Positions 59,102-64,000 of a DNA stretch of 64,000 nucleotides are shown here, in pieces. Position 1 is the stretch's first letter; each line of letters begins with the position of its first letter. The DNA comes from Pristionchus mayeri. Its lineage: Eukaryota > Nematoda > Chromadorea > Rhabditida > Neodiplogasteridae. A program made the position numbers and the translations under genes. The notes under the pieces were generated by a model. It was given only the letters and a program-made list of their open reading frames with translations. It searched no databases and had not been told where the DNA came from. The stretch covers positions 14,191,067-14,255,066 of the forward strand of contig BTRK01000002.1 of assembly GCA_036245805.1 (NCBI GenBank), written 5' to 3'.

Positions 59102-60343
59102 TTGGGGTGTCCGGAAAGTTCGTATAATTTTTTGTTTTTATTTTTTATTCAATGCTTTACAATTCTCGGTGACCAATGTATGCCCCCTTCTTTCTCACTA
59201 CCTCCCTCCAGCGATTGGGCAGGGTCTCGATTCCTCTCTTCCAGAATGCGGGTTTCTTCGAGACCGCCCAGTTCACGAAAGCCCTCACAACTTCATCTCG
59301 ATTCTTGAACTTCTTTCTTTTGCAGAAGTCAGAGAGAGAGCGGAAGCAGTGGTAGTCGCATGGGGAGAGATCCGGGGAATACGGTGGATGGGGACTCCTC
59401 TCGATCTTCAGCTCGTCCATTTTCTTCTGGGTCATCTTCGCTCGATGTGGGCGAGCATTGCCCATCAGAAGAAGAATTTTGCCCTGGTTCAGGAGTCTGG
59501 GAGGGACTCTGATCGCGACATCTTCCAGTTGTTCAGAGAAGAGGTCGGCATTGATGCTGGTGCCAGGGGCGAGGATCTCCCAGTAGATGGGACCGAGCAC
59601 TGAGTAGAAGAAGCAAAGGAGTTCCTTCTTTCCGTGCTCTTCCTTCTTCTGGACGGGCGTGGGCTTCTCATCTGCATCCACCCATTGCAGTCTCCTCACA
59701 GGGTTATCGTACGTGATCCACTTCTCATCTGTAGCGATGATGGAATTGACCCATCGAAGATTGGATCTACGATGGAGTAATTCCCGACAGACTTGAAGAC
59801 GATTTTTCAGCTTTTCGGGGGAGAGGTCATGGGGAATCACTTGTGGGAGTTTCGACTTCTTCCCAGATCGATGGAGGATATCGGACACCGTTGATCTGGG
59901 AGTACCAGTATCCTTCTTCAACTCACACACACTGGCCATGGGCTTGCGCTTCAGTGTGCGGAGAACGAGAGGCTGATCGAGGGAGGGAGGGCGTACAGAG
60001 CGGGGTTGATCATCGAGACCAAACTCCCCTTTCTTGAAGCGGGAGAACCACTTATAGCAGAAGGGTATGGAGGGGGCGTCAGCTCCTTCCGACTGGGCCA
60101 GGGCAGAGTGGGCCTCCTTCACGGATCGGCCAAGACTGTAGTAATGAAGTAAAACTGCTCGGAGGTAGAGATGGGAGTCCATCACAAGAATCAATGTAGC
60201 AAATAGGAGACTGATTAAATCCTCTCACTACTCAACGTCAGAATGATGCAATACATTGTTGACAAACCGATTGCGCAATCACTGCATTTGATCGCGAACT
60301 GACGTTTTTCCGAAGCATTATACGAACTTTCCGGACACCCCAA
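59102..60343 (-). mobile_element. Full-length mariner (Tc1/mariner, DD34D) with terminal inverted repeats
   Basis: The ends are inverted copies of TTGGGGTGTCCGGAAAGTTC (27-28 bases), flanked by TA duplications at 59100-59101 and 60344-60345. About 1242 bp, normal for mariner. It lies just upstream of the first visible exon of the LECT2-like gene and encodes one uninterrupted transposase. Confidence 0.95.
59157..60182 (-). CDS. Mariner transposase, 341 aa, second catalytic Asp replaced
   Basis: The start is the ATG of MDSHLYLRAV, just inside the left transposon end. It has a helix-turn-helix region (WFSRFKKGEFGLDD, SVRP), a linker VIPHDLS, and the catalytic blocks TDEKW (first Asp), MGNARPH and YSPDLSPCDYH (third Asp). 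The family has HDNARPH at the second block; here the Asp codon is GGC (Gly) at 59460-59462. The frame is otherwise intact, so the copy looks young but should not cut DNA. Confidence 0.93.
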   Translation of the reverse strand: MDSHLYLRAVLLHYYSLGRSVKEAHSALAQSEGADAPSIPFCYKWFSRFKKGEFGLDDQPRSVRPPSLDQPLVLRTLKRKPMASVCELKKDTGTPRSTVSDILHRSGKKSKLPQVIPHDLSPEKLKNRLQVCRELLHRRSNLRWVNSIIATDEKWITYDNPVRRLQWVDADEKPTPVQKKEEHGKKELLCFFYSVLGPIYWEILAPGTSINADLFSEQLEDVAIRVPPRLLNQGKILLLMGNARPHRAKMTQKKMDELKIERSPHPPYSPDLSPCDYHCFRSLSDFCKRKKFKNRDEVVRAFVNWAVSKKPAFWKRGIETLPNRWREVVRKKGAYIGHREL

Positions 60344-60574
60344 TAGTAAGAACAACAGCCGTCTCCCTTGTTCCCCATCATTCCCATCTTCTCTTGTCCA
60401 CCACCCCTACCATGAAGTGAATGCAATACCATGCGATGCACAGAGTTGTTTCATCCACCCATATTCGACCACAACCAAATCATTACTGTATCTACACCGT
60501 AATTCCAGTGAATATTTTCGAATCACTTGTTCCCCGTCACTTCCATCTCCACTTGTCATTCCTCCCCGTGGAGC

Positions 60575-60660
60575 AATCGTCTGACTCTCCTCATGTTGCA
60601 CACTCTCTCGCAGGTTAGAGAAAGCGAGAGAGCGTGCAATTATGAGAGAGTCAGACGATT
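60575..60660. repeat. CTCTCTCGC hairpin family copy, most complete
   Basis: Perfect outer arms AATCGTCTGACTCTC and GAGAGTCAGACGATT, inner TTGCACACTCTCTCGC and GCGAGAGAGCGTGCAA. This copy defines the consensus. Confidence 0.85.
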
Positions 60661-60743
60661 ACTCTCCCCGTGACATGAATTCCCGCGGGAAGCACCAGCA
60701 AAAACTACCAAAAAGTCCCGAGGAATGAGGCAAGCGACGGGAA

Positions 60744-60812
60744 GGCGTCTCTCCATTCCCCATACTCTCTCGCCTTGCCGAGATAGTATGTGAACTGGAG
60801 AGAGTCAGACGA
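60744..60812. repeat. CTCTCTCGC hairpin family copy
   Basis: CGTCTCTCCATTCCCCATAC and CTCTCTCGCC left; GAGATAGTATGTGAACTGG and GAGAGTCAGACG right. Confidence 0.75.
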
Positions 60813-61412
60813 AGAGAAGGACATGAATCACTGCTTTATCCGCAAACTTGACCTATCAGTCAAATCCCCCGGGACGCAAGCAAGTGCTCGGATTAACGAG
60901 CTTTCGATTTTTGTTTTTGAGTTTTTCCAGAGAGATTGATTGCTGTTTCTGACGTTTTCGATATTTCATGGTGAATGTGAAGCACAAAAAGAAACGGCAA
61001 ATGAAAATTACAATTTTAGAAACATACCTCGCTCGATCACTAGAAGAGACGCCAGAAGGAAGAGCGATTCCCGCATGTCTGAAAGTTTTAATTGCTAACA
61101 TTAAATTTGCATTTTATAGAGAGTATTGCACGAGAAAAGAATCAATAATTGAAGATAACAGGCGGGAAAATCAGTCGAACGCTCTCTCAATGATGCAAGG
61201 AAATGGAGAGAATGGATGCAGGACTCGACTTTCCTAACAGAATCTGACTCATCACTCCACCTGTCATCAGTCAGGCCAGAGAGAGAGTTTGCGAAATGGA
61301 GAGAGCGAAGAGATGAAGAAAGATCGAAAAATATCGAAGCTTATCGAAATAGACGAGCTACAATCTTATTCATCATTTCGCCCATTCTCTCAACTACCGA
61401 GTATCGAACAGA

Positions 61413-61763
61413 ATGAGAAATGCAGTGTGCAAGGGCTCGGTGGAGGTAACACTGAGACTTGAACTAGGGGAGAACTATGTCGAGGTGATCACAACCACGA
61501 CACAAAAAGGCAAGGAAGAGATAATGAGAAATGAAGAGGGTTCAGTAGAGGTAACCATAGAGTGGAAGAGGGCAATAGGTGCGATAACTCATCGGGCGAT
61601 TAGATACTCTCCGTATCTAATCTCCCCCACTCTCGTCGTTGAACAAATGGCAACTGCGGGTCTAGCAAGAGAGGAGAGAGACCGAGAAAAAGAGTACATG
61701 AGAGAACATGGAAAATCGAGAGAGAACAGAGAAAAGAGCAGGCGAGAGAGCACGGCAAAGTGA
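61413..61763 (+). CDS. Uncertain plus-strand ORF with an internal in-frame repeat
   Basis: 116 codons. The peptide GSVEVT appears twice, at codons starting 61434 and 61539, each after an MRN start-like block, 105-111 bases apart and in frame. The second half is Arg/Glu-rich like many chance frames in purine-rich DNA here. No family recognised. Confidence 0.15.
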   Translation: MRNAVCKGSVEVTLRLELGENYVEVITTTTQKGKEEIMRNEEGSVEVTIEWKRAIGAITHRAIRYSPYLISPTLVVEQMATAGLAREERDREKEYMREHGKSRENREKSRRESTAK

Positions 61764-63267
61764 GAGAGTGGACAGAGAAGCAGCGTCTGATTGAGATTTA
61801 TGAGCGCGTAGACGCATTACATCTCGGGATTAGAGGCGGCCGAAAACTTTTATGGCCTGCCTCTGAAGACACGAGAGCGGAGATTGATGGACGACAAGTG
61901 GGCGGAGCCTGCGACTCCCGAGTGTCACGATCTTTCTCTGGTTAGACAGGGAAAATGGAGGATGTGGGATCAGTGCTAGCGAGAAATATCTAAATAAAGA
62001 GAAAAAGTAGTCAGTTATTCGAAGGTTTGGAATGAATACCCACCACCTCAGTTCGGATGTGTTTCACGAGTGTATCAAAACGACAACTCATCTATGAAAC
62101 TGATAAAAATAATTCAAGTTGATATCACACTTGTGCGATGGACCGTCATAGAAATGGAACAACTGAATCGTATTAGATGTTATCTTAGTCAGAAACGAGG
62201 AAGAAGTAGTGAGTAAAAAGACAACGAGACCTGCCTAAGGAGACCTCGTTTCCGTGTCGCGTCAAAAATAATAACTCGTTGAGCAGTGACGAGAGAGACA
62301 CACACACGAGGATGGAGAAAGGGAGGCCATAATTGGTAGTAGGGCTAGAAAGGTGTGGACTGAGAAAAAGGACAGTGCGAAATTGAGACATGATTGGGCA
62401 TTTTTTTTTTTTTTCATCATAAAATTACTTTTTGTCATCACTCTTGAACTGAAATCACCCTTCTCATGCATAATTATCGCTTCATTAGCGCTTCATTAGT
62501 CTGACGCTATCATATCCTTAAGCACTCTTTCAAGTAAGAGATCGCGCTAAGGTGAGAGAGGCGAACAACTTTCGTTCTAAATGCAAGAAAGAGACTGAGA
62601 ACAGCGTCTATTATGAATGGAAGGAGGAAGTGTTAGGGAGAGAGAGGCACGGCGATTAGTTGGAATGATGCCAGATGCATTCGCTGCGGGAACTACATGC
62701 GATAGAGCGAGCAAATGAGAGAGAGAGATTTCTCAAAAAAAATTCAGCACTTTCTCATCTCTTTCCCAACTTCCTGTAGAATGCGGTGATAGGAGTGGAA
62801 ACTATGAGAGAACTAGAGGGAAGGGACTCTCCTTGCACTGCACACTATCTGCCATATCAGGAAGAAGGATGGTATAAAAGTAAAAAAAGACGAGAAAAGA
62901 AATATCTAGAATAGAGCCAGATCTGCGAGGATTATTAGCCATTACCCAACATTTGGAGCCATCATGCGAAATTGTAATTATTGTCTGTTTTTGAGCGGGA
63001 AGTGTTTGTCAGAGCGCTGAATCAAGATCTCCTAGGTTGATATTGATTGCGTGAAACACAACAGAGACAAGCGAATGCCAAATATCCACATTGTCGAAAT
63101 TACAAGAATCCATGAAAAAGAGCAGCTATATGATGAGAAGATAAGCATGGAATCGAGGAGGACATCTGAAGGGATTAGGGTAAGCCAGGGGGGAATTCCT
63201 CCATTAGCAAGTAACCGTTCTCGCAGCTAAAGAGTACATGCCGCAGAGAAAGAGCGCCAGAAGCAAT

Positions 63268-63340
63268 GTCTGATTCTCTCCAATCCCCCACTCTCTCGCT
63301 TTCTCTAACCGACGAGAGAGTGTGAGGAATTGAGAGAGTG
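63268..63340. repeat. CTCTCTCGC hairpin family copy
   Basis: TGATTCTCTCCAATCCCCCA left, CGACGAGAGAGTGTGAGGAA right, outer GAGAGAGTG. Confidence 0.75.
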
Positions 63341-63479
63341 CCCTGAGGCAATGCCTCTTCGGTTCTTCGTCGTAAAGGGGAAGGCGAGATGAAAGAACAC
63401 ACGGGGAGAGAGGATGGCGAGGCTTTGAAACTCGAGAGAGAGAGAGAGTCCTCTCCTCCTTCGGGAAAGAGGAGACGTT

Positions 63480-63543
63480 CTCGCTCTAGCCCTTCTCTTT
63501 CTCACTTTCTTGCCGATTAGAGAGTGTGAGAAATTGAGAGAGT
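63480..63543. repeat. CTCTCTCGC hairpin family copy
   Basis: TCTTTCTCACTTTCTTGCCG left, ATTAGAGAGTGTGAGAAATT right. Confidence 0.65.
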
Positions 63544-63866
63544 TTTTAAAAAGGACTAAGCGACGTTCTATCGGTCCCCGGGGGGCGGCAAGGGTAGATC
63601 AGACAGCTCGTTCTCCTCGAGAAGAAAAGTAGTGCAAGTCAAGGCAAGAGACGGGAAACCAAGAAGGAATCACGAAGTTGCATTGGAACAACAAGAATGT
63701 CTACTCTGAACCATCGCTTAGCGGGGTAAAACCGCCTAAATGGCTCAAATTAACGGCAGAAAAGAGGCTAACGGGGAGAGAGAGCGAAAAAATAATTCAA
63801 CCGCTAGGGTCGGCGAATAATCATGAGTGGAGAGAAGGAGTGGAGAGGAAATGAGGCGAGAGTAAC

Positions 63867-63932
63867 GACTCTCTCAATTCTCCATGCTCTCTCGTCAGAT
63901 AGAGGGAGCGAGAGAGTGTGGGAGATAGAGAG
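63867..63932. repeat. CTCTCTCGC hairpin family copy
   Basis: GACTCTCTCAATTCTCCATG and CTCTCTCGTC left, GGAGCGAGAGAGTGTGGGAG right. Confidence 0.78.
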
Positions 63933-64000
63933 AGAAGAGAGAGATAAGCATACATGATGAAGGGAGATGAATTCTCGCGGAAGACTCTGGGTTTTTTCCA

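Larger units (their letters stand above)
60661..64000. other. Repeat-rich right flank
   Basis: Hairpin family copies are the only clear features. The missing 5' exon of the LECT2-like gene should lie here or beyond the window, but I found no signal-peptide exon in the right phase. Confidence 0.5.

Noticed and set aside
60856..61101. Minus-strand frame with a short hydrophobic stretch as a possible LECT2 signal-peptide exon
   Set aside because: The hydrophobic part is followed by a Lys-rich tail and stop, and no donor in the needed phase follows it.
33000..63935. CRISPR array from the recurring short palindromes
   Set aside because: Copies are irregularly spaced over 30 kb in a eukaryotic genome, and no cas genes are present.

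Overview
The window reads as chromosomal DNA of a nematode. The evidence is compact multi-exon genes with short introns, splice acceptors ending TTGCAG or TTTCAG, an apparent spliced-leader acceptor just before one start codon, RTE and mariner transposons, and protein content closest to Caenorhabditis/Pristionchus-type families. A diplogastrid such as Pristionchus is my guess from splice-site style; this is inference and not proven. All well supported genes lie on the minus strand. I built exon models by hand and checked that reading phase is kept across every junction given.

Region 1 (about 1-17 kb) holds one 33-exon gene for a MORC-family GHKL ATPase of about 932 residues: GHKL motifs, S5-like region with coiled coil, a four-cysteine CW-like finger, then a long Ser/Arg and acidic tail. 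Its introns are packed with long inverted repeats and several MITE families. Region 2 (17.4-20 kb) holds a small Lys/Glu-rich gene of unknown function, preceded by exons with a zinc-finger look. Region 3 (21.2-32.0 kb) is a 20-exon TESK-like protein kinase gene with a long low-complexity tail that ends in a CAAX box. Two mariner-type elements and a large palindrome sit in its introns.

Region 4 (32-50 kb) has no gene I can support. It is filled with a dispersed ~75-bp hairpin family with CTCTCTCGC/GCGAGAGAG cores, which continues through 53-64 kb and which I do not see in 1-33 kb. Region 5 (50.47-53.16 kb) is a 5'-truncated RTE-type non-LTR retrotransposon with endonuclease and reverse transcriptase in two frames. 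Region 6 (53.5-58.8 kb) is the 3' part of a gene with two tandem LECT2-like (M23-fold) domains, with a mariner-type element and a 1-kb palindrome in its introns. Region 7 (59.1-60.35 kb) is a full-length mariner whose transposase has lost the second catalytic Asp. The rest to 64 kb is repeats and hairpins.

The genes do not form an obvious pathway. The MORC and kinase genes are both minus strand, with the small gene between them. The most unusual patterns are the hairpin family confined to one half of the window and a TACGGTA heptamer built into many 5' splice sites. The stacking of long inverted repeats inside a gene whose family acts in small-RNA-guided silencing is also notable.
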